Assembly (NCBI RefSeq): GCF_041381155.1
Contig: NC_091142.1
Location: 40,721,604 to 40,785,603, forward strand
Length of the DNA stretch: 64,000 bases
Origin: Argopecten irradians
Taxonomy: Eukaryota > Mollusca > Bivalvia > Pectinida > Pectinidae
Reading direction: 5' to 3'
The notes under the pieces: model-generated
Database searches by the model: none
What the model was told of the DNA's origin: nothing
Seen by the model: the letters and a program-made list of their open reading frames with translations, nothing else
Position numbers and translations under genes: made by a program
Shown: positions 24,169-35,106 of the stretch, piece after piece
How positions within the stretch are numbered: the stretch's first letter is position 1
Layout: each line of letters starts with the position of its first letter

Positions 24169-24850
24169 CCAGGGCTCTACAATATCATTTTTTCACACTT
24201 GTCCAACCGGGCAAGTAATATAAAAATCCACTTGTCCAAACTTTAAACACTACTGGCAAGCGACCAGTTTTCGCAGAGATAAAAATGTTTGTATACTTTC
24301 ATATTACTATTGAAATGAATTGTGTCAGTTGCCTTTATTATTATGATTTGTTCATTGATTATGTGCAGTTCACTTGTGACTTATAACTTAAGCTACAATA
24401 GTAAATGATCCTTTCTCGTCAGATACATCAGGTATTTTTCTTTTTCCTTCGACGCTGAAGCCATATTTTGTTAAATCCATTCTCCAATATAAACAGCATA
24501 TGTTATTTCAGCGCTTACAGTAGAGCGACCCTTACATACAAACGCAACAGCGTTCCAGATTTTCTTGATCGGAACACATCTGGCTTTTACCTAATGTACC
24601 AGTAACGTACCTCCGGGTACCATTGCAGTTCAATAGGCTACTGATCTTTTTGAAGTCATATTTTATTGAAAAAACAGCATGAACAACTATTGATTTCTGA
24701 AAGACAGGCATTTTAAAGTTTTTTTGCAAATCTGAGAATTTAATTTCAGCTAAAAATCACTTGTCCAAGGGGGCAAGTGTGTATCATGATGTATTTGTCA
24801 GATTTGCACTGGAACGGACAAGTCGGACAAACGTAATTGTCGAGCCCAGG
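24169..24850. mobile_element. 682-bp element with terminal inverted repeats, hAT-like ends
   Basis: The ends CCAGGGCTCTACAAT and ATTGTCGAGCCCAGG pair with one mismatch. Subterminal CACTTGTCCAA and GGGCAAGT motifs occur on both sides. Flanks share GAATC/AATC. CAGGG-type ends suggest hAT, but an 8-bp target duplication could not be shown. No transposase frame is present, so it is non-autonomous. Confidence 0.7.
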
Positions 24851-25265
24851 AATCATATTTTAAATGAGAACATTACAAGTGATGAGTAGAAACAAGGAGA
24901 CTGACGAAAATAGAATTTACCAGAAAGGATATGTTCACCAAATCTTACTCTAATGAGCAGAAAATGATAATTCAGTTTTTACCTTAGAAGTAAAGTACAC
25001 AAGATGGATATATCCTACCTGTAATTTTGGACTTTATCTGTTTACCAAATTCTTCTGGTCTCAAATATCAACCTCAAACATCAAGCTGCGGACAAACTGA
25101 AAAAAAATAAAAAAAAAAATAGTGAATTGACAATTGATTTATTGCAATTATCATATATCAATTATTGAAATGGTATTGATCCGTTTTTCAATTCATATTG
25201 AGAATATGTGACCAGAAACAAGGAATATTGATATTAATCAAGGGGGAGACAATCCAAAACAATGT

Positions 25266-25343
25266 AACATGAAGCGCTAGTACACACTTCATGGAATTTG
25301 CCTATGTCCAGTTGGCATTCATGGTGGCTATGAATGCCAACTG
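25266..25343. repeat. Dispersed double-hairpin repeat, copy 2 (partial)
   Basis: It shares ACATGAAGCGCTAG, CTTCAT-GAATTTGCCT and GTCCAGTTGGCATTCAT...ATGAATGCCAACT with 1180-1283. The left outer arm is missing. Confidence 0.75.
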
Positions 25344-25800
25344 AAACTTAAAGATATTCAATACTTTGTTCAGATATTCATTATAATTTAACATCAATGA
25401 CTTCTGTCGCATTATTTTGTAACTTGGACAATGTATTCGTGATTGGACCCAAAATTTGTGTCAAACATGCCCATTTTAACAAGTTTCATTTTCCCTCAAT
25501 TCTCTTTGTTCATCGACATTCCTCCATTAATGTAATTTTCACATTTCCTAACTCATTCCTCCTCATTAGCATGATTTGGCCTACCTCATTTTGGTATCAA
25601 TGATTCTTGTTTTTTTGTTTTCCCTTCCCTCGAGTCTTTGTTCTCCATTGTTACAGGCTAGGCTTGTCTTCTTCGCCATCCGATAACCATCTAATGTGAA
25701 GTAGATTCTTATCTTATCGAGTATTATGTGTTGTGTTGCAATTTTTGTATCTGAATTTTCTGTTTGATTTGGCACCGGAAAATGACTCATGCTAACTTAC

Positions 25801-25860
25801 CAGCCTTGACTTGTCGACTTTGGTCACAGGTACCCCAATGCTAATCCAGGCGGGCTTTTT
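25801..25860 (-). other. Possible exon-like segment with strong donor
   Basis: On the minus strand the frame AWISIGVPVTKVDKSRL runs into AAGGCTG|GTAAGTTAGC, an excellent donor. The upstream limit is unclear: an in-frame stop lies about 15 codons before and no good acceptor is seen between. A similar ISISLVTPAGNPKW reading occurs near 27550-27600. Family not recognised. Confidence 0.25.
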
Positions 25861-26525
25861 GTGATGACAATTTCATATTCTGATTGAAGGACAAAGGTTC
25901 TACAGCAATCGCACTGTCAAATCAATGCAGTTGTCCCAGACAGCAAAGCACTACCCTAAGTGTCCACGCGAACTATAAGTCGGAAAGGTTGCCGATAATT
26001 ACGGGGACGAATTACCTATTTTCTGTCTTTCCGTCTAGAAAAGTAATCCCGCCCTATATCAGTACACTCTAGTTTATTGTTTATCCTTTTGGAGCGAGCG
26101 CCGCTTTTAGAGACAAAAACGTTGAAATAGATTGCGATTGCCATAGAACCATTCTTCAATCAAATCCTGATGGTTGTCACTATCCTGATGGATCAAAAGG
26201 TCCAGATGCTCGAGCTGTTATTTGGGTCAAATCAAAATAGTGATATCATTAGTGTGGTTACAAACATATGATATTATAAAGATCAGTCTACTTTTATAGT
26301 AAATGTTATATCAAAAATGTATTTTTTTTTCTTCGTTTTATTCTTCTTCTGAAATACTTCACTTAACCTACCTTTCCTCTTCCGAATATTCCAGACCTAA
26401 ACGCCAACTTAAATATTTGATGTGTTTTGAAAATGAACATTTTTTTTGTAAAAGGAATTCTCGATTTTACCACTTATCTTCCAGTAATTTTGAAAGGAAT
26501 GGATTTGGTTGGGAGTGAAGGGGGT

Positions 26526-26541
26526 AAGGGGGGGGGGGGGG
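26526..26541 (+). repeat. Poly-G tract
   Basis: About 15 G in a row downstream of TTGGGAGTGAAGGGGGTAA. It corresponds in position to the G-rich segments at 27297-27345 and 29390-29500, which share a preceding GGATTT-G-TGG. Confidence 0.7.
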
Positions 26542-26621
26542 CAAATATACACTGCAATAACACTGCAGTTTAATTTTACAATGCAAATATAACTTAATTT
26601 GAGTTTTAATAGTAAATGTAC

Positions 26622-26693
26622 CTGAATGGAGCTCTGTTCCTCACTATTATGATCACTATCAAGGTTGTCACTATCCTGATGGTTTTCACTATC
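26622..26693 (-). CDS. Exon-like unit 2: 72-bp acidic (DSDN/DSDH) exon candidate
   Basis: A clean 24-codon open segment lies between an acceptor ending AATAAACAG and a donor GTACAT on the minus strand, phase 0 throughout. It encodes an acidic Ser/Asp/Asn stretch including QDSDNLDSDHNSEEQ. It is the best preserved of the local repeat family (23988-24057, 27915-28012; single blocks near 26180 and 27440-27530). Which gene it belongs to is unknown, and it may be only a repeat with splice-like edges. Confidence 0.35.
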
Positions 26694-27296
26694 CTGTTTA
26701 TTATGGTGAAAAACATATGAATAAAACAAATCAGATTTTTATAATTTAGAAAATCATTATCATTACAGTATTAACAAAACAAAAAACCGCTCGCCTCTGG
26801 AATTTGTTTTTAATTTAATCAGGTTCCTGGTAATTCACCAGATTTTATGAAATATAGAAATGCAATTAAATAACTTAACTTTTGAATTATCAAAATACAG
26901 AAATTGGCTCCATTAAATGATTGTCAATACAGATCACATAATTATAATTCAAAATCGTTGTAGAAATCAACGTCAGTGTGATGGATAACAACACATGCAA
27001 CAAAACCTTAGCCTTGCTATTTCAACCCATTGGGCCTCTTGTGATTCACAAAACTCAGTGTTTTGCTCCTTTAAATGATTGTCCTTAGCCATCACAAGAA
27101 TTATAAATAAAAACCAATAAATTAGTCAATCCATTGTTGTTATACCTCACTGAAACCTATCCATCCTCTCTCCAGTATCCAACACCTAATTGTAAACTCA
27201 ATACGTATGTATTCTATATGTTTTGATAATGGATATTTTTCTTATAAAATACACTTACTATTCTACAACTTCTCTTCCTGTTATCCTGGATTTAGA

Positions 27297-27345
27297 TGGG
27301 TGGGATTGGGAGTGGGGGTGGGATTGGGAGTGGGGGTGGCGGTGT
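27297..27345 (+). repeat. G-rich tandem repeat (GGGATTGGGAGTGGGGGTG)
   Basis: Two copies of a 19-bp GGGATTGGGAGTGGGGGTG-like unit follow CCTGGATTTAGATGGG. They contain multiple G-runs able to form a quadruplex. Confidence 0.75.
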
Positions 27346-27914
27346 TGGAAGGGCAAATGGAAAATATTTATGATAATTTAACATAACTTTTTATGAAATT
27401 TTAGTGAAAGAGGTCTGTCTAGCACAAATGGTCCCCCATCACAAATGCCTGCCATTGGTTGTCACTATCCTGAGTGTGTCACTGACTGACTATTTTGATG
27501 GTTGTCAATATTCTTAAAGTTGTCACTAACCTGATGGAGACATTCTTCCGAGATATTTACCACTTTGGATTGCCAGCAGGAGTCACCAAGCTAATACTAA
27601 TAGTCAAGATCCTCACAGGTCACCAAAAGAGGTCCGTATGCTGGAGCTGCCTTAGAGGAAAATAGTGAAAACAATCAGTATGATGGAAAACATATGATAT
27701 GCTGATTTAAACCAGGCAATACATTGTTTATTGTTATAATTTCTATCAAATTTGCAGTAAACATTAAAATCCTTGTCTTTGTTATGAGAAGCAATGTTAA
27801 CAATACTTGTTCATGGACAAACCAACGGATGAAACAGGCACATTTCCTTTAGAACTGAAGTTTAATTTTATAATTCAAATAAAACCTTCTATGGTAGTTT
27901 TATAGTGAATATAC

Positions 27915-28012
27915 CTTTTTTTAAATGAAGCTCTGCTTATGACTATATTACTAATGGTCGCTATCAAGGAACGTCTGTTACCAGGTGTCACTGTCTCCAT
28001 GGTATCTCTATC
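27915..28012 (-). other. Exon-like unit 3 of the local repeat family
   Basis: A 98-bp open segment lies between acceptor CCTATTTTCAG and donor GTATAT on the minus strand. It reads DRDTMETVTPGNRRSLIATI and onward and shares TTCCTTGATAG-GACCATT with unit 1 (23988-24057). The acidic reading of unit 2 is not kept. Confidence 0.35.
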
Positions 28013-28059
28013 CTGAAAATAGGAAAATATTTGAAACAATGACGACATCCCGATTTTTT

Positions 28060-28200
28060 CTTTTTCTTTTATTTACAATTTTTTTTTTTATTTAAAACTT
28101 TTTTTTATTTACACTTTTTTTTTTATTTACAACTTTTTTTTTTTTACATTTTTTTTTTTTTTTTTTTTTTTTACATTTTTTTTTTTTTTTTTTTTTTAAA
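28060..28200. repeat. Poly-T / T-rich low-complexity tract
   Basis: Successive runs of 8 to about 24 T are separated by TATTTACAA-like spacers, which suggests expansion of a TTTATTTACAATTTTTT unit. Confidence 0.9.
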
Positions 28201-28269
28201 TAAAGTTTTTTAATACCCCAGAATATTTGAAGGCTGCCAAGGTTGGGGCCTTGGGGTCAGCCTTTTAAA

Positions 28270-29290
28270 TATAAACAGATGTCCCCTCGCAGGGGGGCTT
28301 TCATTCATCACACGTTGACACTAGAGACTTTCTTTCTTTCTTCTCTCTTTATTTTTATATACAGATGTCCCCTAGCAGGGGGGCTTTCATTCATCACATG
28401 TTGACACTAGAGACTTTCTCTCTTTCTGTCTTTCTTCTTTCTCTCTTCCTCTTTCTGTCTGTAAACAAATGTCCCCTCGCAGGGGGGCTTTCATTCATCA
28501 CACGTTAACACTAGACTTTCTCTCTTTCTGTCTTTCTCTCTTTCTTTCTTCTTTCTTCTCTTTCTTTCTTCCTCTTTCTTTCTATAAACAGATGTCCCCT
28601 CGCAGGGGGGCTTTCATTCATCACACATTGACACTAGACACTTTCTCTCTTTCTTTCTTTCCTTCTTCTTTCTCTCTTCCCCTTTCTTTCTATAACAGAT
28701 GTCCCCTCGCAGGGGGGCTTTCATTCATCACACGTTGACACTAGAGACTTTCTTTCTTTCTTTCTTCTCTCTTTATTTTTATATACAGATGTCCCCTAGC
28801 AGGGGGGCTTTCATTCATCACATGTTGACACTAGAGACTTTCTCTCTTTCTTTTGTCTTTCTTCTTTCTCTCTTCCTCTTTCTTTCTGTAAACAAATGTC
28901 CCCTCGCAGGGGGGCTTTCATTCATCACACGTTAACACTAGAGACTTTCTCTCTTTCTTTCTTCTTTCTCTCTTTCTTTCTTCCTCTTTCTTTCTATAAA
29001 CAGATGTCCCCTCGCAGGGGGGCTTTCATTCATCACACATTGACACTAGAGACTTTCTCTCTTTCTTTCCTTCTTCTTTCTCTCTTCCCCTTTCTTTCTA
29101 TAACAGATGTCCCCTCGCAGGGGGGCTTTCATTCATCACACGTTGACACTAGAGACTTTCTCTCTTTCTTACTTTCTTTCTCTCTCTCTCTTTCTTCCTA
29201 TCTATCTTTCTTCTTTCTTTCTCTCTTTCTTTCTATCTATCTTCTTTTTTCTTCTTTCTTTCTTTTTCTGTCTTTCTTTCTTTCTTCATG
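28270..29290 (+). repeat. Satellite with pyrimidine-rich spacers, 9 units, four-unit higher-order repeat
   Basis: Nine units each begin CAGATGTCCCCTCGCAGGGG and continue GGCTTTCATTCATCACA-GTTGACACTAGA, separated by CTTT/CTTC pyrimidine runs of varied length. Diagnostic variants recur every four units: CTAGCAG with CATGTTGAC in units 2 and 6, AAACAAATG with CGTTAAC in 3 and 7, CACATTGAC in 4 and 8. This gives a higher-order period of roughly 410-427 bp. The long MSPRRGAFIHH frames here follow from the repeat and are not a gene. Confidence 0.92.
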
Positions 29291-29389
29291 TATTTAAAAT
29301 ACATGTGGCACTTTTATACTTCCTTTCATTCCTTTTTTACATAAAAATTTTATTCTAAAGCTTTTGTCTCTTCCTGTCGTCCTGGATTT

Positions 29390-29500
29390 AGATGGCATGT
29401 GGTGGAGAGGTGGGGTGGGGTGGGTCGGGTCTGGGCTAGGGCTGGGCAGGGGCAGGGGTGGGGACAGGGGCAGGGGCGGACAGAGCGGGGCATGGAGTGG
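29390..29500 (+). repeat. G-rich low-complexity segment
   Basis: Runs such as GGTGGGGTGGGGTGGG and GGGGCAGGGGTGGGGACAGG follow CCTGGATTTAGATGG. Dense G-runs make quadruplex formation likely on the plus strand. Confidence 0.8.
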
Positions 29501-29519
29501 GTGGTTGGAAGGACAAATT

Positions 29520-30500
29520 GAACATATTTTAAATGACCACCATCTAAAAGCAAACTTTGAACTTCTTCTTAAGTTCTATCAATATGTCTGAAATAATCCA
29601 TACATAGTCCCACCCAAGTGTTCTTGAAAACACATTTTGAATTTCAAGGATGGGCGCAAAAGTCACCATCTTAAAAATATTTTTATTTTTTTATTTTCAA
29701 TCTTTTCCAATTTCACTGGTGCCAAGATTGTCTGATGACCATTAATTAGGGTCCATTCAATTTTGGGGTGCAGTTGCCAAGTACTGACCTCTGGTCAGCG
29801 ATCTCTTTCCACCTTTGACCCTGGCATGTACATAAATGACCCTGGCTGTTAATAAGACATAAAACTAATCAAATCAAATCAATTATTTACAATGTTTTTG
29901 AATAGGTCAACTGCGAGTGTACATGTAGAAAGTAGTTGTTAGAATGTTAAAGATAAATGTGTGCTGTGTTTGTGCTAGGGTATATGGGCAGGGTAATGTG
30001 AGTATTGTTAGGGACAGGGACAAAAAAAAAAAACCTATTGACTACTTTCTGTACACTTCAGTTGAGTCAAAATTAAAGCATTGAACACAGGAGTACTGAT
30101 TTTAATGGGAACTATTACATACACACTGTATGTACCTCAAATAACACCACAGTATAACTGCATGTATTCATTGTCCCTAAAAACCTAAATTACCAATTTA
30201 CAAATTTACACCAAAATCAGAGAAACATGTTAAGAACAGAAAGTGGACTCCAACAGCCATCTTTTCTATCTCGAAAAACCCTTTATGCATACTCCCATGA
30301 TTATACCTGTCAATTTTCTGATAAATCGCTCAAAACCCTTACAGATATAATGTTTACCTCAAACAACCTCATCGCTGCATATGTTTAAGTCAAAGAGTGT
30401 ACATTTTTGGGTGAGGGATTGGGGTTGGGATGATTATTGAGGGATTACCACATCCTCAAGCAACATATCAGTCCATGGACTTAACAAGGATATTACAGTA
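29520..30500. other. AT-rich stretch, nothing recognised
   Basis: No supported exon, RNA gene or repeat structure was identified. It lies directly downstream (minus-strand sense) of the stop codon at 30503. Confidence 0.35.
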
Positions 30501-30502
30501 CA

Positions 30503-30661
30503 TCACATGATGTAATCCTTGTGCCAGGCTGGTGCCCTCCTCACACGGCCAGACCTTCGGACAGACACAGGGGCCGGAGCGGGTGGTGTGGCTGGCTCAT
30601 CATCTGCAAGGCTAAGGCTATCCTCCCCTCTGCAGTCAAATGAAGCGGCGAAGTACACAAC
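30503..30661 (-). CDS. Unknown gene, candidate terminal exon C
   Basis: Acceptor GTGTTCTTATAG; the frame is open for 52 codons to a TGA at 30503-30505. It starts VVYFAASFDCRGEDSLSLAD, continues with a Pro/Ala-rich acidic linker and ends RRSGRVRRAPAWHKDYIM. That basic RRS-R-RR-P----DY tail resembles the last residues of Ty3/gypsy-type polyproteins, so this exon may be derived from, or be a relic of, an LTR element; alternatively it is simply a basic tail. Entry phase is 0, compatible with exon B at 33815-33907. Flanking intron sequence on its 5' side matches that of exon B, which points to an exon duplication. Function unknown. Confidence 0.5.
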   Translation of the reverse strand, partial: VVYFAASFDCRGEDSLSLADDEPATPPAPAPVSVRRSGRVRRAPAWHKDYIM

Positions 30662-30851
30662 CTATAAGAACACAAGCTACATTTCAGTAAACAAATAAAG
30701 ACACCTAATACACAATATTCGGTAGTGCGAATTTGGCCTAAACAATGATCAAATATGTTTATGTGCACGTGTTTAACTGATATCACTAATACATGTATAT
30801 ATATGATTATTATGATTCTTGAATATGTAGCCTTGTAGGATAGGGAAGACA

Positions 30852-33138
30852 AACAAGAGGCCCAGAGGGCCTGTATCGCTCACCTGGTTTGTAATGCCAA
30901 ATAATTTTCTGAATACAGGTTCATTGTTTCTTTTCTGAAGGAATTTTAATATTAACCTCTAAATCCCCTATTGGGCCCCACCCCTCCTGCCCCCTGGGGG
31001 TCAGAGCCAAAATTTATACAAGTTCTGTTCCCCTTCCACAAAGGATGTTTGTGGCCAAAATTTGGTTACAATCCATGCAGAACTCTATGAGAAGTAGCGA
31101 TTGATAGAATTTACCTCTATTTCCCCTATTGGGCCCCGCCCCTCCTGCCCCTGAGGGTCAGAGCCAAAATTTATACAAGTTCTGTTCTCCTACCCCGAAG
31201 GATGTTTGTGGCCAAATTTAGTTACAATCCATACAAAACTCTAGGACAATTAAGTAGCAATTTATAGAATTTACTATAATTCCACTATTGGGCCCCGCCC
31301 CTCCTGCCCCGGGGACCAGAGCCAAAATTTATACAAACTCAGTTTCTTATTCTCCCAAAGGATATTTCTGGCCAAAAATTTGGGTACATTCCATGCAAGA
31401 AACTCTATGACTAGTAGCGAATTAAAGGATTTACCTCTATTTCCCTATTGGGCCCCACACCCTCCAGCCCCCGGGGGGGCCAGAGCCAAAATTTATACAG
31501 GTTCTGTTCCCCTTCCCCAAGGATGTTTCTGGCCCAATTTGGTTACAATCCATGCAGAACTCTACGACTAGTAGCAATTTATAGGTTTTACCTCTATTTC
31601 CCTATTGGGGCCCACCTCTCCTACCCCCAGGGATACTCAGAGCTCCACAAAATTTACTACTAGTTCTGGTTTCCCTTCCACAATAGGATGATTTGTAGCT
31701 CCAATGTTGGTCACATATCACATGCAGAAGTACATATATGAGATAGATAGCGATTGATATAATTTAACTCTTAATTTCCCCTATTGGGACACCGCCCCTA
31801 CTGCCCCCTGAGGGTCAGATCTCAAAATTTAATACAAGTTCTTGTTCTCCTACCCGGAAGGATGATGGTGGCTAAATTTAGTTTACTATATCCATACTAA
31901 ACTCTAGACTCATTAGTTAGCAATTTATAGGATTGTACCTATATAATTCCTCTATTGGGCCCCCGCCACTCCTGCCACAGGGGACCAGAGCTCCAAAATT
32001 TATACAAACTCTGTTCTGATTATCCCAAGGATGTATTTCTGGCCATTATTTGGTTTCATTCCATGCAGAACTCTATGACTAGTAGCGAATTAAAGGATTT
32101 ACCTCTATTTCCCCTATTGGGCCCCACCCCTCCAGCCCCCGGGGGGCCAGAGCCAAAATTTATACAAGTTCTGTTCCCCTTCCCCCAAGGATGTTTCTGG
32201 CCAAATTTGGTTACAATGCATGTAGAACTCTATGACAAGTAGCGATTTTAAAGGATTTACCTCTATTTCCCCTATTGGGCCCCGCCCCTTCTGCCCCCGG
32301 GGGGTCAGAGCCAAAATTTATACAAGTTCTGTTCCCCTTCCCCCAAGGATGTTTCTGGCCAAATTTGGTTACAATCCATGTAGAACTCTATGACAAGTAG
32401 TGATTTAAATGATTTACCTCTATTTCCCCTCTTGGGCCCCGCCCCTCCTGCCCCCGGGGGGTCACAGAGCCAAAATTTATACAAGTTCTGTTCCCCTTCC
32501 CCCAAGGATGTTTGTGGCAAAATTTAGTTACAATCCATGTAGAACTCTATGACTAGTAGCGATTTAAAGGATTTACCTCCATTTCCCCTATTGGGCCCCG
32601 CCCCTTCTGCCCCCGTGGGGTCAGAGCCAAAATTTATACAAGTTACTGTTCCCCTTCCCCCAAGGATGTTTGTGGCAAAATTTAGTTACAATCCATGTAG
32701 AACTCTATGACTAGTAGCGATTTAAAGGATTTACCTCTATTTCCCCTATTGGGCCCCGCCCCTCCTACCCCGGGGGGGTCAGAGCCAAAATTTATACAAG
32801 TTCTGTTCCCCTTCCCCCAAGGATGTTTGTGGCAAAATTTAGTTACAATCCATTCAGAACTCTATGACAAGTAGCGATTTAAAGGATTTACCTCCATTTC
32901 CCCTATTGGGCCCCGCCCCGCCGCCCTCCTACCCCCGGGGGTCAGAGCCAAAATTTATACTATAGTTCTGTTCCCCTTCCCCAAGGATGTTTGTGGCAAA
33001 ATTTGGTTACAATCCATGCAGAACTCTATGACTAGTAGCGATTTAAAGGAAATGTTGACGGACAGAGACGGGACGGAACGGACGACGGACGGACGACGGA
33101 GACGACGGACGCCGCGCCATGACATAAAAACCGGCCCT
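30852..33138 (+). repeat. Modular repeat family A, copy with about 13 internal units
   Basis: It starts with AACAAGAGGCCCAGAGGGCC, the same 5' module as 17724 and 34630. About 13 tandem units of roughly 158 bp follow, counted by AAAATTTATACAA-type cores at about 31009, 31167, 31326, 31489, 31645, 31828, 31994, 32154, 32313, 32471, 32629, 32786 and 32948. Units between 31600 and 32050 are more diverged. The 3' module has the GACGGAC tract and GCCGCGCCATGACATAA, but the terminal hairpin is lost (ACCGGCCCTTA only). It lies in the intron between candidate exons B and C. Confidence 0.9.
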
Positions 33139-33671
33139 TATCATTTTTTTATTTTCACATTGCATTGCATTACAACACTTACATTTTGTGATCCCAAGTT
33201 CAGAATGTCCCTATTCTTCATGTATTCCATGCAGCACAGTGCATATGAAAGGGTACATGGTTTCTATCATACCTCGATTGACGTTATTTTTACAGTACAT
33301 AAATATTATGACATTTTCTAAGAAAACCTGAATCCAAATAAATTCCCCAAACATGAAAATAGTGTTATATTTTAAACATGAATACAACTGATTGCCTACT
33401 TTACAACAATATCAGATCTAATTAAAATACAGATCCTTATAATCATTCTGTTACATAGCAAAAGAGAAAATTCACTTTCCAGATTCTGGAAGCAGCAATT
33501 TGACTGGACAATTCCAATGGTTACCAGAACGTGACCCCTAATGGGATGTTGCCAGATTCTTATCAAACGGAGTGATACATGTAATAAAGATATGCATTTT
33601 AATTGTATTTGTCTGAAATTGGAGTTCCAATTGTACAGAGAATTTTTAACTGTATATGGTATATGTACATG

Positions 33672-33750
33672 TACATACCCAGCCTGACTATACCCTTTAA
33701 AGATGACATTATCTGTCTAGAAATCTTTCAAGCTACAATATTACAGCTAA
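33672..33750 (+). repeat. Dispersed repeat, same family as 58858-58935
   Basis: TACCCAGCCTGACTATACCC is followed by TTTAAAGATGACAT-ATCTGTC and AAGCTACAATATTACAGCTA. It matches the contiguous copy at 58858 and the split copy at 6466-6972. Confidence 0.65.
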
Positions 33751-33814
33751 GAAAAAATAATTTCACGACAGAGAATAACATATTCTACATAAGAGTTAAA
33801 ATGTAACATCTTAC

Positions 33815-33907
33815 CACAGCCTCCGACAGAGACAGACGCTGGCCAGCCGCAACAGCAAGCGATGTTGCCACTCGGCTAACCAGGCTAAGGCCACGGAAGG
33901 ACACAGC
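33815..33907 (-). CDS. Unknown gene, candidate exon B
   Basis: Acceptor CTTGTTCTTGTAG and donor GTAAGATG; 93 nt, exactly 31 codons, phase 0 at both ends. It encodes AVSFRGLSLVSRVATSLAVA, then AGQRLSLSEAV, a small amphipathic stretch with no recognised domain. The GC content is clearly higher than in its surroundings, as expected of an exon. The 5' intron flank (ACAAGAACA-GAG, TTCAGTTAACAAATAAAGACA) also precedes exon C, so B and C may come from an ancient duplication. Confidence 0.5.
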
Positions 33908-34629
33908 CTACAAGAACAAGAGCGACAGAAGTTCAGTTAACAAATAAAGACATAACACACAATATTCTGCAGATTTTAACACTAAGTAAGAATCTGGTTG
34001 GACAAATTGATCAGGTATGTTTGCATGGCTAAGATTAATTGATATCAGTAAAATAAGACCGAGTGGATAGAGAAGTTTGGGATAATCTACCTAAAGGTCA
34101 TATTTTAGATATGTACATTATAATGCATTATATTTTGTGATCCAGAGGGTAGAATATCACTATCATTCTTATAGACAGATAAAAGATTTGTAAAGTCCTT
34201 CCTTTACATACATAATATGAAATGGTTATAGCTACATTGTATATACCAGTATATAGTTTTCTCTTATACCCTGATCAACAGTACCTCGATCAACAGTACA
34301 GACACCAACATGTTATAATTATTTTTTTTCCTCCAAGATAACCATGTGTGTATAAGATGTTATACAATATACATATATAAATAAAGAGACAAAAATATAT
34401 TGAGAGAGAGAGCCAATCCCTTGTGGTCCTACACTAATGGCTGCTAAAGATGATTAATTTGGCACAATTTCTGGTGAAGTGATACAAAATGGTACACTTT
34501 CCGTCAAATACAACGCCGATTGATGACATAGACTGGTACCCTTGTTATATGATTATATGCACCAATAATTAAGCTGCAATTAATTGCTTTGATCAGGTTA
34601 TTATGAAGAAACAAAGATTTCACTTCTGA

Positions 34630-34951
34630 AACAAGAGGCCCTGAGAGGGCCTTTATCGCTCACCTGGTTTGAAATGCCAAGTACTGTTGTGAATACAGGT
34701 TAATTGTTTCTTTTCTGAAGGAATTTGAATATTTACCTCTAATTCCCCTATTGGGCCCAGTCACTCCTGCCCCCAGGGGGCCAGAGCCAAAATTTATACA
34801 AGTTCTGTTCCCCTTCCCCCAAGGATGTTTGTGGCCAAATTTGGTTACAATCCATGCAGAACTCTATGACTAGTAGCGATTTAAAGGAAATGTTGACGGA
34901 CGGACGCCGCGCCATGACATAAGCTCACCGGTCCTTCGAGCCAGGTGAGCT
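34630..34951 (+). repeat. Modular repeat family A, minimal copy with 1 internal unit
   Basis: AACAAGAGGCCCTGAGAGGG begins the 5' module, one unit of about 157 bp follows, then GACGGACGGACGCCGCGCC and the terminal hairpin GCTCACCGG...CCAGGTGAGC. Together with the copies at 17724 (4 units) and 30852 (about 13), it shows that only the internal unit number varies. Confidence 0.92.
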
Positions 34952-34984
34952 TAAAAACGAAATGAAAAACGAGAAGACCAATGG

Positions 34985-35106
34985 GGCCTTAAATGTCAGC
35001 TGCCAATTATTAAAGTTTGGCAAAACAACCACACCTTACACTATTTTCAATTAAAAACATAAACAACAATATATTTCAAAGTGAGAACAAAAATATATAC
35101 AATACT
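34985..35106 (+). repeat. About 120-bp direct repeat, copy 1
   Basis: GCCAATTATTAAAGTTTGGC and the next 100 bases (AAAACAACCACACCTTACA, CAATATATTTCAAAGT) recur nearly unchanged at 36928-37045, on the other side of the family B repeat. Confidence 0.9.

Noticed and set aside
24532-24729. 65-codon minus-strand frame inside the TIR element
   Set aside because: Short, no similarity to hAT transposase. The element is non-autonomous.
28469-29358. Chain of plus-strand frames with repeated MSPRRGAFIHH and Leu/Ser/Phe-rich tails
   Set aside because: They arise from translating the satellite unit and its CTTT spacers in several frames. Unit lengths are not multiples of three and frames break constantly.
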